DNA from: REEB95 sp050729555
GTDB taxonomy: Bacteria; Pseudomonadota; Alphaproteobacteria; ATCC43930; CGMCC-115725
Length of the DNA: 58,874 bases
Direction: 5' to 3'
Assembly (NCBI GenBank): GCA_050729555.1
Contig: JBOHLR010000001.1
Coordinates: 1 to 58,874 of the forward strand
Translations under genes and position numbers: made by a program
Part shown: positions 27,354 through 35,649 of the stretch, piece by piece
How positions within the stretch are numbered: position 1 is the stretch's first letter
Layout of the letters: every line of letters begins with the position of its first letter
Notes under the pieces: generated by a model
What the model was told of the DNA's origin: nothing
Database searches by the model: none
The model's input: only the letters and a program-made list of their open reading frames with translations

Positions 27354-28634
27354 ATGATCGACCGCTACGTCATCGAAGATCGCGCCAAGAACACGTTCTC
27401 GCTGTCGCGCGAGGCGCTGGTCTCGCCGGCCGTGCTCGAGAAAGAGCACCGTGTCGTCTTCGACACTTGCTGGATCTATGTCGGCCACGCCTCGGAACTC
27501 GCCAAGCCTAGCGATTTTCGCACGCGGCATGTCGCGGGACGGCCGGTGATTTTCTGCCGCGACAAGACGGGCGCGATCCATGCGTTGCTGAATTCCTGCC
27601 GCCATCGCGGCGCGACGGTGTGCCGCGAGCGCGAGGGCAATGCGCGCCAATTCATGTGCATGTACCACGGCTGGACCTACGAGACCGACGGCGCGCTCAA
27701 AGCGGTGCCCGGCCCCGAAGCCTATGGCGCCGCGTTCGACAAAGGGAAATTCGGATTGGTCGCGGTGCCACGGCTCGAGCACTATCGCGATTTTTATTTC
27801 GCTTGCTTCGATCGCGCCGCGCCGGCGCTCGCCGATTATCTCGCCGGCGCCAAGGAATATATCGACTTGATCATCGATCAATCGCCGTCCGGACGGATGG
27901 AGATCATCGCCGGCGTCCAGGAATACGACGTCAAGGCGAACTGGAAGCTGTTGGTCGAGAACAGCGTCGACGATTATCACCTGCCGACGGTGCACACGAC
28001 CTGGCTCAACTACATGAAAAACGCCGGCGTCAACGTACGGCCGCCGAAAGAGGAGGGCCTGTTGCTGCCGTCCAAAGGTTGGGGCAAGGACCTCGGTAAC
28101 GGCCATCTCACCACCGACAACGTCAATTTCCGCGGCCGGCCGGTCGCGCGCTGGATTTCTATCTACGGCGAGGACGCGAAGGCCGATATCGAGGCGATCC
28201 GCCGAGAGCTGGTTACGCGTTTGGGCGAGGAACGCGCCGCGCGCATCGCCGACACCAATCGCAACTTGATCGTCTTTCCCAATCTGGCGCTCAACGACGG
28301 CTCATCGGTGACCGTGCGTACCTTCTTCCCGACGGCGCCCGATCGCATGCGCGTCACCGCCTGGTGCCTCGGTCCGGCCGAGGAAACGCTGGCGCAGCGT
28401 GCGCGGCGGCTGGATGCGTTCCTCACCTTCTACGGACCCGGCGGCTTCGCCACACCCGACGACGTCGCCGCGCTTGAAGCGGTGCAGCAGGGGCTGGCGG
28501 CATGGCGCGAAGTCGGCTGGTCCGACATGTCGCGCGGCATGGCCAAGCCGGCGGATGCGCAACTCAATACTGACGAAGGCCATATGCGGGTGTTCTGGCG
28601 ACGGTGGAGCCAGCTGATGGACCGCGCCGGATGA
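27354..28634 (+). CDS. Aromatic ring-hydroxylating dioxygenase, alpha subunit
   Basis: 426 aa. The Rieske [2Fe-2S] motif CRHRGATVC...CMYHGW is at about residues 83-106; the mononuclear iron site is in ENSVDDYHLPTVH (Asp/His/His) at about 205-217. The C-terminal half is the catalytic SRPBCC domain. Such enzymes insert both oxygens of O2 into an aromatic ring or a related substrate. The closest general type is the benzoate/phenylpropionate group, but the substrate is not deducible. The beta subunit is coupled (ATGA overlap). No ferredoxin or reductase gene is near, so electrons must come from elsewhere. Confidence 0.88.
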   Translation: MIDRYVIEDRAKNTFSLSREALVSPAVLEKEHRVVFDTCWIYVGHASELAKPSDFRTRHVAGRPVIFCRDKTGAIHALLNSCRHRGATVCREREGNARQFMCMYHGWTYETDGALKAVPGPEAYGAAFDKGKFGLVAVPRLEHYRDFYFACFDRAAPALADYLAGAKEYIDLIIDQSPSGRMEIIAGVQEYDVKANWKLLVENSVDDYHLPTVHTTWLNYMKNAGVNVRPPKEEGLLLPSKGWGKDLGNGHLTTDNVNFRGRPVARWISIYGEDAKADIEAIRRELVTRLGEERAARIADTNRNLIVFPNLALNDGSSVTVRTFFPTAPDRMRVTAWCLGPAEETLAQRARRLDAFLTFYGPGGFATPDDVAALEAVQQGLAAWREVGWSDMSRGMAKPADAQLNTDEGHMRVFWRRWSQLMDRAG

Positions 28635-29134
28635 GCGACCGACGCAAGACGGCGAGCGCGACGCGCGAAGAGATCGAAGAATTCCTCTATCGCGAGGCGG
28701 CGTTGCTCGATGCCTGGCAGCTCGACGACTGGCTCGCGCTGACGACCGCGGATTGCGGCTATTACGTGCCGCCCAACGACAAGCCCGGCGCCGACCACCG
28801 CTCGACTCTGTTTACCGTCGCCGACGACCACGCGCGGCTGATCGAGCGCGTCAAACGCCTCAAGGATCCGAGCGCGCACGCCGAATACCCGCCATCGCGG
28901 ACGCGCCGGTTGATCTCGAACGTGCGCGTGACCGGCCACGACAGCGATACGATCGAGGTCGCCGCCAATTTCGTGGTTTATCGCTTCCGCCGCGGCGACG
29001 ACCGGCGCGAATATGTCGGGCATTACCGCTTCAAGCTGCGGCGTGAGAACGGCGCTCTCAAGATCGCCGAACGCCGCGCGATCCTCGACGGCGAGGAGCT
29101 TGGTGCGCTCGGCGCGGTGAGCTTCATTCTCTAG
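28631..29134 (+). CDS. Aromatic ring-hydroxylating dioxygenase, beta subunit
   Basis: 167 aa, NTF2/SnoaL-like fold. EEIEEFLYREAALLDAWQLDDWLAL at the start and the mid-protein Arg-rich HAEYPPSRTRRLISNVRV, with C-terminal ERRAILDGEELG, match beta subunits of alpha3beta3 oxygenases, which have a structural role. It is translationally coupled to alpha. 167 bases of promoter and leader for rpsF follow. Confidence 0.88.
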   Translation: MSDRRKTASATREEIEEFLYREAALLDAWQLDDWLALTTADCGYYVPPNDKPGADHRSTLFTVADDHARLIERVKRLKDPSAHAEYPPSRTRRLISNVRVTGHDSDTIEVAANFVVYRFRRGDDRREYVGHYRFKLRRENGALKIAERRAILDGEELGALGAVSFIL

Positions 29135-29178
29135 CACGCCGCGTTATTAAGTCCCTGCGCCATCAGCGGTTTTGCCGC

Positions 29179-29206
29179 TTGCACCGCCCCCATCTTGCTG
29201 TATATT
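29179..29206 (+). promoter_or_regulatory. Sigma70-type promoter of rpsF-rpsR-rplI
   Basis: TTGCAC (29179-29184) and TATATT (29201-29206) are 16 bases apart, giving a predicted leader of about 90 bases before rpsF. This is one of the clearest promoters in the window, fitting a highly expressed ribosomal operon. Confidence 0.65.
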
Positions 29207-29219
29207 CCGCGGCCTCCTT

Positions 29220-29278
29220 GCCGGCCTTGCCGGCTAGGCCCGGGTGGCTGATGCTCAATCCTCGACCAGCGCCGGGCC
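29220..29278 (+). promoter_or_regulatory. Structured leader of rpsF, candidate S6:S18 autoregulatory site
   Basis: Two hairpins lie in the predicted 5' leader: GCCGG-CCTTG-CCGGC (29220-29234), and a longer one in which GGCCCGG (29237-29243) pairs with CCGGGCC (29272-29278), enclosing an asymmetric internal loop and a GCTG/CAGC inner stem. Bacterial rpsF leaders can carry a bulged hairpin bound by the S6:S18 complex for feedback control; the position fits, but the exact motif was not matched. Confidence 0.45.
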
Positions 29279-29301
29279 ATTAACAGCCATAGGGAGCTTG
29301 G

Positions 29302-29718
29302 ATGCCGTTCTACGAAAATGTCTTTATTGCGCGTCAGGACGTCTCGTCCGCCCAGGTCGAGACGCTCACCGATACGCTCGCCAACCTCGTCACCGAACAC
29401 GGCGGCAAGGTCACCAAGCGCGAATATTGGGGCCTGCGCAACCTCTCCTACCGTATCAAGAAGAACCGCAAGGGCCATTACGTCCTGCTCAACCTCGATG
29501 CGCCGCCGGCCGCGGTCAACGAACTCGAACGCAACATGCGCATCAACGAGGACGTGCTGCGCTACCTCACCGTGCGCGTCGAAGCGCTCGAGGAAGGTCC
29601 GTCGGCGATGATGCAGGCGCGGTCGCGCGGCGAAGAACGCGAACGCGAGCGCAGCCGCCGGTTTGACCGCGAAGGCCGCGAAGGCATGCCGGCCGAAACC
29701 GAGGGAGGCGGAGCATGA
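29302..29718 (+). CDS. rpsF: 30S ribosomal protein S6
   Basis: 138 aa. The S6 fold covers about 1-100 (FYENVFIARQDVSSAQVE, YWGLRNLSYRIKKNRKGHY). It is followed by an Arg/Glu-rich tail of about 35 residues (RSRGEERERERSRR) typical of alphaproteobacterial S6. S6 pairs with S18 on the 30S platform. The GGGAG ribosome site is good. The stop overlaps rpsR by 4 bases. Confidence 0.98.
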   Translation: MPFYENVFIARQDVSSAQVETLTDTLANLVTEHGGKVTKREYWGLRNLSYRIKKNRKGHYVLLNLDAPPAAVNELERNMRINEDVLRYLTVRVEALEEGPSAMMQARSRGEERERERSRRFDREGREGMPAETEGGGA

Positions 29719-29996
29719 GCGACGACACGCGCGGCGGCGAACGCTCCGAACGCGGCGGCGGTCGCCAGCAGACACGCCGGCCGTTCTTCCGCCGGCGCAA
29801 ATCGTGCCCGTTCTCCGGGCCGCATGCGCCGAAGATCGACTACAAAGACGTCAAGCTGCTGCAACGGTTCGTTTCGGAGCGCGGCAAGATCGTGCCGTCG
29901 CGCATCAGCGCCGTGTCGACCTTGAAGCAGCGCGAGCTGGCGCAGGCGATCAAGCGGGCCCGGTTCCTCGGGCTCCTGCCCTACAGCTTGCGTTGA
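29715..29996 (+). CDS. rpsR: 30S ribosomal protein S18
   Basis: 93 aa. A Gly/Arg-rich N-terminal extension (about 1-25) precedes the conserved core KIDYKDVKLLQRFVSERGKIVPSRISAV and KQRELAQAIKRARFLGLLPY. It retains one Cys (KSCPF) near residue 31. S18 binds S6 and 16S rRNA. Coupled to rpsF by overlap; rplI starts 13 bases later. Confidence 0.98.
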   Translation: MSDDTRGGERSERGGGRQQTRRPFFRRRKSCPFSGPHAPKIDYKDVKLLQRFVSERGKIVPSRISAVSTLKQRELAQAIKRARFLGLLPYSLR

Positions 29997-30009
29997 CGGA
30001 GGCGAGACG

Positions 30010-30729
30010 ATGATGGAAGTCATCCTGCTCGAGCGGGTCGAGAAACTCGGCCAGATGGGCCAAGTGGTGAAAGTGCGGCCCGGTTTCGCGCGCAACTATT
30101 TGTTGCCGCAGAAGAAGGCGTTGCGCGCCACCAAGGAAAACCTCGCGATTTTCGAGAAGCAACGGACACAGCTCGAAGCCGCGAACCTGGCGCGGCGCGG
30201 CGACGCCGAACAGGTCGCACAGAAGCTCAATGGCATCTCGGTGGTGGTCATCCGGCAGGCCGGCGAAAGCGGTCAGCTTTACGGCTCGGTGACGGCGCGC
30301 GACATCGCCCAGGCGGTGACCGACGCCGGCTTCACCATCGGCAAGGGCCAGGTCACGCTCGACAAGGCGATCAAGACGCTCGGCCTTTACCCGATGCGCG
30401 TCCGGCTGCACCCCGAAGTCGCAATTCAGGTGACGGTCAACGTCGCGCAATCGGCCGAAGAAGCCGCGATGCAGGCCAAGGGCATCGACATCACCAAACG
30501 CGCCCAGGAAGCGCGAGACGGCGACGAGGCCGCCACGGCACCGGCGGAGCCAGCGCCCGAGGCCAAGCCGAAGAAGGCGAAAGCCAAGGCCAAGACTGAC
30601 GACGCGGATGAGGCAGAAGCAGAAGCCAAGCCCGCCAAAGCCGCCAAGGCGTCGAAAGCCGATAAGGCCGAGAAAGAGGAAAAAGCCGACAAGCCGAAAC
30701 GCGAGAAGAAAAAGAGCGCCAAAGAATAG
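30010..30729 (+). CDS. rplI: 50S ribosomal protein L9 with long charged tail
   Basis: 239 aa against about 150 for E. coli L9. The N-terminal RNA-binding domain (MEVILLERVEKLGQMGQVVKVRPGFARNYLLP) and the C-terminal domain (to about 155) are normal. They are followed by a low-complexity tail of about 85 residues made almost wholly of Ala, Lys, Glu, Asp and Pro, probably disordered. Such tails occur in other alphaproteobacterial L9 proteins. Two Met codons in tandem start the gene. Confidence 0.97.
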   Translation: MMEVILLERVEKLGQMGQVVKVRPGFARNYLLPQKKALRATKENLAIFEKQRTQLEAANLARRGDAEQVAQKLNGISVVVIRQAGESGQLYGSVTARDIAQAVTDAGFTIGKGQVTLDKAIKTLGLYPMRVRLHPEVAIQVTVNVAQSAEEAAMQAKGIDITKRAQEARDGDEAATAPAEPAPEAKPKKAKAKAKTDDADEAEAEAKPAKAAKASKADKAEKEEKADKPKREKKKSAKE

Positions 30730-30776
30730 GCTCGCGCGCGCCGGCCGCGTCGAGCGACGGCACCGGAGGCGCATCG

Positions 30777-31610
30777 ATGCGAAGCGTGACGTTGCCCGGC
30801 GGCGAGCGGGTTCCCGCGCTCGGCCTCGGCACGTGGATGATGGGCGAACGCAGCGGACGCGAGCCTGAGTCCGTCGCCGCCCTCAAATGCGGCATCGATC
30901 TCGGCATGACCCTTATCGATACCGCCGAAATGTATGGCGACGGCGGCGCCGAGGAGTTGGTCGGCCAGGCGATCGCCGGCCAACGCGACCAGGTTTTCAT
31001 CGTCAGCAAGGTTTTACCGTCGAACGCATCGCAGACCGGCGTCGTCGCCGCCTGCGAGCGCAGCTTGAAGCGGCTCGGCACCGACCGCATCGACCTCTAT
31101 CTGTTGCATTGGCACGGTGGCATGCCGTTGCGTGAGACCGTGGCCGGCTTCACCGACCTGCGGCGCGCCGGCAAGATCCTCCATTGGGGCGTCTCCAATC
31201 TCGACCTCGACGAGATGAACGCGCTCTGGGCGGTGCCCGGCGGTGACGGCTGTGCCGTCAACCAGTTGCTCTACAACCTTGGCCGCCGCGGCATCGAGTG
31301 GGACCTGCGGCCGGCGCTGAGTGCGCGCGGCGTGCCGATCATGGCCTATTCGCCGCTCGAACAGGGTCGGCTGCTTGTCAATCGGGCGCTCAAGCAGGTC
31401 GCCGCGGCGCGGGGCGCCACGCCGGCCCAGGTGGCGCTTGCCTGGCTATTGCAACAGACCGGCGTCATCGTCATTCCAAAGGCGGCGAACCTGGCCCATG
31501 TCGCCGAGAACCGCGCCGCCGCCGAAATTGTGCTGACCTCGGCGGAACTTGCGGCGCTCAACCGGGCTTTTCCGCCACCGCGCCAAAAAATGTCCCTGGC
31601 GGTGCTCTAA
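30777..31610 (+). CDS. Aldo/keto reductase
   Basis: 277 aa TIM-barrel AKR. The catalytic tetrad is complete: Asp and Tyr in LIDTAEMYGDG, Lys in FIVSKVLPS, His in YLLHWHGG. The NADPH phosphate-binding IPKAANLAHVAENRAA segment lies near the C-terminus. The substrate is unknown; the family reduces aldehydes and ketones. A CGGAGG ribosome site precedes the ATG. It lies 47 bases after rplI with no terminator seen between, so read-through from the ribosomal operon is possible. Confidence 0.9.
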   Translation: MRSVTLPGGERVPALGLGTWMMGERSGREPESVAALKCGIDLGMTLIDTAEMYGDGGAEELVGQAIAGQRDQVFIVSKVLPSNASQTGVVAACERSLKRLGTDRIDLYLLHWHGGMPLRETVAGFTDLRRAGKILHWGVSNLDLDEMNALWAVPGGDGCAVNQLLYNLGRRGIEWDLRPALSARGVPIMAYSPLEQGRLLVNRALKQVAAARGATPAQVALAWLLQQTGVIVIPKAANLAHVAENRAAAEIVLTSAELAALNRAFPPPRQKMSLAVL

Positions 31611-31677
31611 ACAGGCTTGTATCCGGACCACAGATTGCAGAAAATCTCCGAAACCGGCAAAAAACACCGGGGACGGC

Positions 31678-32919
31678 ATGACTGTCGGGATGTTGCTGCG
31701 TCACCTCGTTCGTCGAGGCAGCCTGCGGGTCATCGACGCGACCGGCAAAACGCGCGCCTATTCCGGCGCACCGGGCCCGGCGATCACCATTCGCCTGCAC
31801 GACCGGGCGATCGAGCGGCAGCTGCTTTTCAACCCGCGCCTGATGCTGGGTGAGGCTTATATGAATGGCCGCCTCACGATCGAAGACGACGCCAGCCTCT
31901 ACGATCTGCTCGATTTCCTCGGCGCCAACATCAACCTGGCGCCGAAAAATGTGCTGACGCCGCTCTATAATGGTCTCGGTCGTGCGTTTCGCGGCTTGCA
32001 GCAATGGAATCCGGTCGGCCGCGCCCGCCGCAACGTTGCTCACCATTACGATCTGTCGGATGCGCTCTACGACATCTTCCTCGACCGCGACCGGCAATAT
32101 TCCTGCGCCTATTTCACGGCGCCCGACGAGACGATCGAACAAGCCCAAGCCAACAAGAAGCGCCATATCGCCGCCAAGCTGATGCTTAAGCCTGGCCAGC
32201 GCGTGCTCGACATCGGCAGCGGCTGGGGTGGGCTGGCGCTTTACCTGGCGAAGGAATGCGAGGTCGACGTCACCGGCCTAACGCTGTCGGTGGAGCAGCA
32301 CAGGGTCTCCGAACGCCGCGCCGCGGCCGCCGGGCTGGCGTCACGCGTGCGCTTCAAGCTGCTGGATTACCGGCAGGAGCGCGCCCAATACGACCGCATC
32401 GTGTCAGTCGGCATGTTCGAACATGTCGGCGTGCCGCAATATCCCACCTTCTTCAGCCGCGTGAAGTCGCTGCTGACCGAGGACGGCATCGTCCTGCTCC
32501 ACGCCATCGGCCGCTCGGACGGCGCCGGCAGCACCAACCCCTGGATCCGCAAGTACATTTTCCCGGGCGGCTATTCGCCCGCCCTGTCCGAGGTGCTGCC
32601 CGTGGTTGAGCGCACGGGCCTCTGGGTCACCGACATCGAGATCCTTCGGCTTCACTATGCCGAGACCTTGCGCGCCTGGCGCACCCGGTTCATGGCCGAG
32701 CGCGAGCGCGTCAAGACGCTCTATGACGAGCGCTTCTGCCGGATGTGGGAATTCTATCTCGCTGGCTCCGAAATCGCGTTCCGCTATCAGGGCCACATGG
32801 TGTGGCAGATGCAGATGGCCAGACGCGTCGATATCGTGCCGTTGACGCGCGATTATATGTTCGACTGGGAGCGCAGCCACAAGGCACCCGCCGCCGCCGA
32901 AGCCGGTCGCGCCGCGTAA
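31678..32919 (+). CDS. cfa: Cyclopropane-fatty-acyl-phospholipid synthase family methyltransferase
   Basis: 413 aa. N-terminal substrate domain (about 1-115), then the SAM-binding VLDIGSGWGGLALYLA motif, EHVGVPQYPTF, and the active-site region DERFCRMWEFYLAGSEIAFR with the conserved Cys. HHYDLSDALYDIFLD is the usual CFA block. It methylenates double bonds of membrane phospholipids, usually in stationary phase or stress. GGGGA is 6 bases before the ATG at 31678; an alternative ATG is 4 codons downstream. Confidence 0.92.
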   Translation: MTVGMLLRHLVRRGSLRVIDATGKTRAYSGAPGPAITIRLHDRAIERQLLFNPRLMLGEAYMNGRLTIEDDASLYDLLDFLGANINLAPKNVLTPLYNGLGRAFRGLQQWNPVGRARRNVAHHYDLSDALYDIFLDRDRQYSCAYFTAPDETIEQAQANKKRHIAAKLMLKPGQRVLDIGSGWGGLALYLAKECEVDVTGLTLSVEQHRVSERRAAAAGLASRVRFKLLDYRQERAQYDRIVSVGMFEHVGVPQYPTFFSRVKSLLTEDGIVLLHAIGRSDGAGSTNPWIRKYIFPGGYSPALSEVLPVVERTGLWVTDIEILRLHYAETLRAWRTRFMAERERVKTLYDERFCRMWEFYLAGSEIAFRYQGHMVWQMQMARRVDIVPLTRDYMFDWERSHKAPAAAEAGRAA

Positions 32920-33020
32920 GAAAATTCCACGGACCGCCGAGTCGCGGACTTTCACTCCCGTCATTCATCTGACTCACAGGCGACACGCGTCGTTTCGTGC
33001 ATGCCGGGCCATCGGCGGAG

Positions 33021-33029
33021 TGCTACAGT
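33021..33029 (+). promoter_or_regulatory. Extended -10 element abutting the dnaB start codon
   Basis: TGC-TACAGT ends 6 bases before the ATG at 33036, the same geometry as at the MFS gene. No ribosome site is seen, suggesting a leaderless dnaB message. Confidence 0.4.
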
Positions 33030-33035
33030 TCTGCG

Positions 33036-34550
33036 ATGGAAACCGCATTGTCGAAAGTAACGCCGCTACACGATGGCGATGCGGGTTATCGTGTGCCGCC
33101 GCAAAACTTGGCGGCCGAGCAGGCGCTGCTCGGCGCGATCCTCCAAAACAGCAACGTCTACAATAAGGTTGCGGACTTCCTCCGGGCGGAGCATTTCGTC
33201 GAGGCGGTGCACGGCCGGATCTTTACCGCCATCACGCGGCTGATTGAACGCGGTCAACTCGCCAATGCGGTGACCCTGAAGAACCAGTTCGACCAGGATG
33301 CCGCTCTTGCCGAGCGCGGCGGCGCGAAGTACTTGGCCGAATTGCAATCGAAGGTCGTCACCATCATCAATGCCGGCGATTACGGTCGGACCATCCACGA
33401 CCTTTATCTCCGCCGCCAGCTCATCGACGTCGGCACCGACGTGGTCAACGAGGCCTATGCCCAGGATCTCGACCTGACCGCGCCGCAACAGATCGAGGCC
33501 GCCGAGCAGCGGCTCTTCCATCTGGCAACCGTCGGCCAGACCGAGGGCGGATTCCAGCCGTTTACGGCGGCGATGACCGATGCCGTGCGGATGGCCGAAG
33601 CCGCCTTCAAGCGAAGCGGCAAGACGACGGGTGTGGCCACCGGCTTCACCGACATGGACAAGTTGCTGGGCGGCCTCCACCCGTCCGATCTGATCGTCCT
33701 GGCCGGCCGACCGTCGATGGGCAAGACCGCGCTCGCCACCAATATCGGCTTCGCCGCCGCGCGCGCCTTCCGGCCCAACGCCGATGATGCGACCAAGGCC
33801 GAGGACGGCGCCGTGGTCGGATTTTTCTCGCTCGAAATGTCGTCGGAACAACTCGCGACCCGCATCCTGGCCGAGGAATCCGGCGTGCCGTCGCACGAAA
33901 TCCGCCAGGGCAAGGTGTCGAACGCGGATTTCGACAAGTTCGTCCAGGCTAGCCAGCGGCTGGCCTCGGTGAAGTTCTTCGTCGATGATACCCCCGCGAT
34001 GACCATTGCCGGCCTGCGTACCCGCGCCCGCCGGCTGAAGCGGACGCACAATCTCGGTCTCGTCATCGTCGACTATCTCCAGCTCATTCGCGGTTCCAGC
34101 GAGGGCGGTGGTTTCGAGAACCGGGTGCAGGAGATTTCTGAGATCACCCGCGGCCTCAAGGCCCTGGCCAAGGAGCTCAACGTGCCGGTGCTGGCACTGT
34201 CGCAGCTGTCGCGCGCGGTCGAACAGCGCGAGGACAAGCGGCCGATGCTCTCAGACCTGCGTGAATCGGGCTCGATCGAGCAAGACGCCGACGTGGTGAT
34301 GTTCGTCTTCCGCGAGGAATACTATCTGATGCGCACACCGCCGACACAGCGGCCGGAAGAAAGCCAGGAAAAGTTCAACGACCGCATCGAAAAACACCGG
34401 CAGCGCTGCGAAGAAGTCTATGGCCTCGCCGAGATCCATGTCGCCAAGCAGCGCCACGGCCCGATCGGCAAGGTGACCCTGCGCTTCGACGGCAACACCA
34501 CGAAATTCGACAACTACGTTAGCGGCGACCGCCTGCCCGATGCCTTCTGA
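33036..34550 (+). CDS. dnaB: Replicative DNA helicase DnaB
   Basis: 504 aa. N-terminal helical domain (about 20-125, beginning PPQNLAAEQALLGAIL), linker, then the RecA-like motor with Walker A GRPSMGKTALATN, FSLEMSSEQLATR, Walker B LVIVDYLQLI and the arginine-finger/H4 region RESGSIEQDADVVMFV. It is the hexameric fork helicase. The ATG at 33036 gives the usual short N-terminus; the frame from 32997 is rejected. It overlaps alr by 11 bases. Confidence 0.97.
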   Translation: METALSKVTPLHDGDAGYRVPPQNLAAEQALLGAILQNSNVYNKVADFLRAEHFVEAVHGRIFTAITRLIERGQLANAVTLKNQFDQDAALAERGGAKYLAELQSKVVTIINAGDYGRTIHDLYLRRQLIDVGTDVVNEAYAQDLDLTAPQQIEAAEQRLFHLATVGQTEGGFQPFTAAMTDAVRMAEAAFKRSGKTTGVATGFTDMDKLLGGLHPSDLIVLAGRPSMGKTALATNIGFAAARAFRPNADDATKAEDGAVVGFFSLEMSSEQLATRILAEESGVPSHEIRQGKVSNADFDKFVQASQRLASVKFFVDDTPAMTIAGLRTRARRLKRTHNLGLVIVDYLQLIRGSSEGGGFENRVQEISEITRGLKALAKELNVPVLALSQLSRAVEQREDKRPMLSDLRESGSIEQDADVVMFVFREEYYLMRTPPTQRPEESQEKFNDRIEKHRQRCEEVYGLAEIHVAKQRHGPIGKVTLRFDGNTTKFDNYVSGDRLPDAF

Positions 34551-35649
34551 TCGCAAGGTCGCGACCGACCGGGCGAACGCCATCCTCGAAATCGACTTGC
34601 GCGCGGTCACAGCAAACTGGCGGCGACTGAAGCGCGAGCTGGCGCCGGGCACACGCCTGGCGGCCGTGATCAAGGCCGACGCCTACGGCCTTGGCGCCGC
34701 CGAGGTCGGTCCGGTGCTGGCGCGCGCAGGTTGCGACCTCTTTTTCGTCGCCTCGCTCGACGAAGGGATCGCCCTGCGCAAGATCTTGCCCAAGGCAGGC
34801 ATTGCCATTCTCGATGGCGTGCTGGCGAAGAACGAGGCGGAATTCGCGCGCCGCCGGCTCGTCCCGGTGCTCAACGATCTCGGCCAGGTCACGCGCTGGA
34901 GCAAGGCCTACCCCGGGATGGCGGCGATCCTCCATCTCGACACCGGCATGGAGCGCCTCGGTCTGTCGCACCGCGAACTGGAGCGGTTGACGGCGGACCG
35001 GCCCCTGCTCGCGCGGCTCGACCTCGCCGCGATCATGAGTCACCTCGCCTGCGCCGACGAGCCCGAGCATCCGAAGAACCCCGAACAGCTCGCGCGCTTC
35101 CACGCCGCGCTTGCGCGCCTGCCCAAGGCGCCGGCGTCGCTCGCCTCGTCGTCGGCGATCTTTCTCGGGCCTGGTTATCACTTCCAGATCGCGCGTCCGG
35201 GCGCGGCGCTGTTCGGCATCAATCCCCTGCCCGGCAAACCCAATCCGATGCGCGCCGCCATCGTCCTCAAAGCCAGGATTCTCCAGGTCCGTGACGTTGA
35301 CGCAGGGGAGACCGTTGGATATGGTGCGACGCACCGCATGGAACGGCCGAGTCGCATTGCGACTGTCGCCGTCGGTTACGCCGACGGTTGGCTCCGTTCC
35401 GCCAGCGACCGCGGCAGCGCGGCGATCGCCGGCCGAAGGGTTCCCCTCGTTGGACGTATCTCGATGGATTTGCTGACGCTCGACGTAACGGGGATCGAGG
35501 CGGATCGGGTGAAGCCCGGCGCCTATGTGGATTTGCTCGACGAAAGTTTTGGCATCGATGACGCGGCGGCGGCCGCGCGTACGATCGGCTACGAGATGCT
35601 GACGCTGCTCTGCCGGCGTTACGCGCGGGTCTATCGCGGAGCGCGCTGA
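34540..35649 (+). CDS. alr: Alanine racemase
   Basis: 369 aa. PLP Lys in AVIKADAYGLGA (about residue 47); the second catalytic base Tyr in GETVGYGATH; phosphate-binding LASSSAIF; substrate-site SMDLLTLDV. It makes D-Ala for peptidoglycan. The dnaB-alr pairing is widespread. The start lies within the dnaB end, and mlaE begins directly after the stop. Confidence 0.95.
   Translation: MPSDRKVATDRANAILEIDLRAVTANWRRLKRELAPGTRLAAVIKADAYGLGAAEVGPVLARAGCDLFFVASLDEGIALRKILPKAGIAILDGVLAKNEAEFARRRLVPVLNDLGQVTRWSKAYPGMAAILHLDTGMERLGLSHRELERLTADRPLLARLDLAAIMSHLACADEPEHPKNPEQLARFHAALARLPKAPASLASSSAIFLGPGYHFQIARPGAALFGINPLPGKPNPMRAAIVLKARILQVRDVDAGETVGYGATHRMERPSRIATVAVGYADGWLRSASDRGSAAIAGRRVPLVGRISMDLLTLDVTGIEADRVKPGAYVDLLDESFGIDDAAAAARTIGYEMLTLLCRRYARVYRGAR

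Noticed and set aside
27207..28106. N-terminal 300 codons of the frame that includes the fab-operon lipoprotein
   Set aside because: Antisense to the Rieske alpha subunit. The lipobox and strong ribosome site place the true start at 27206.
29950..30774. Leu/Gly/Phe-rich minus-strand frame opposite rplI
   Set aside because: It is the mirror of the Ala/Lys/Glu codons in the L9 tail and only looks like a hydrophobic protein for that reason.
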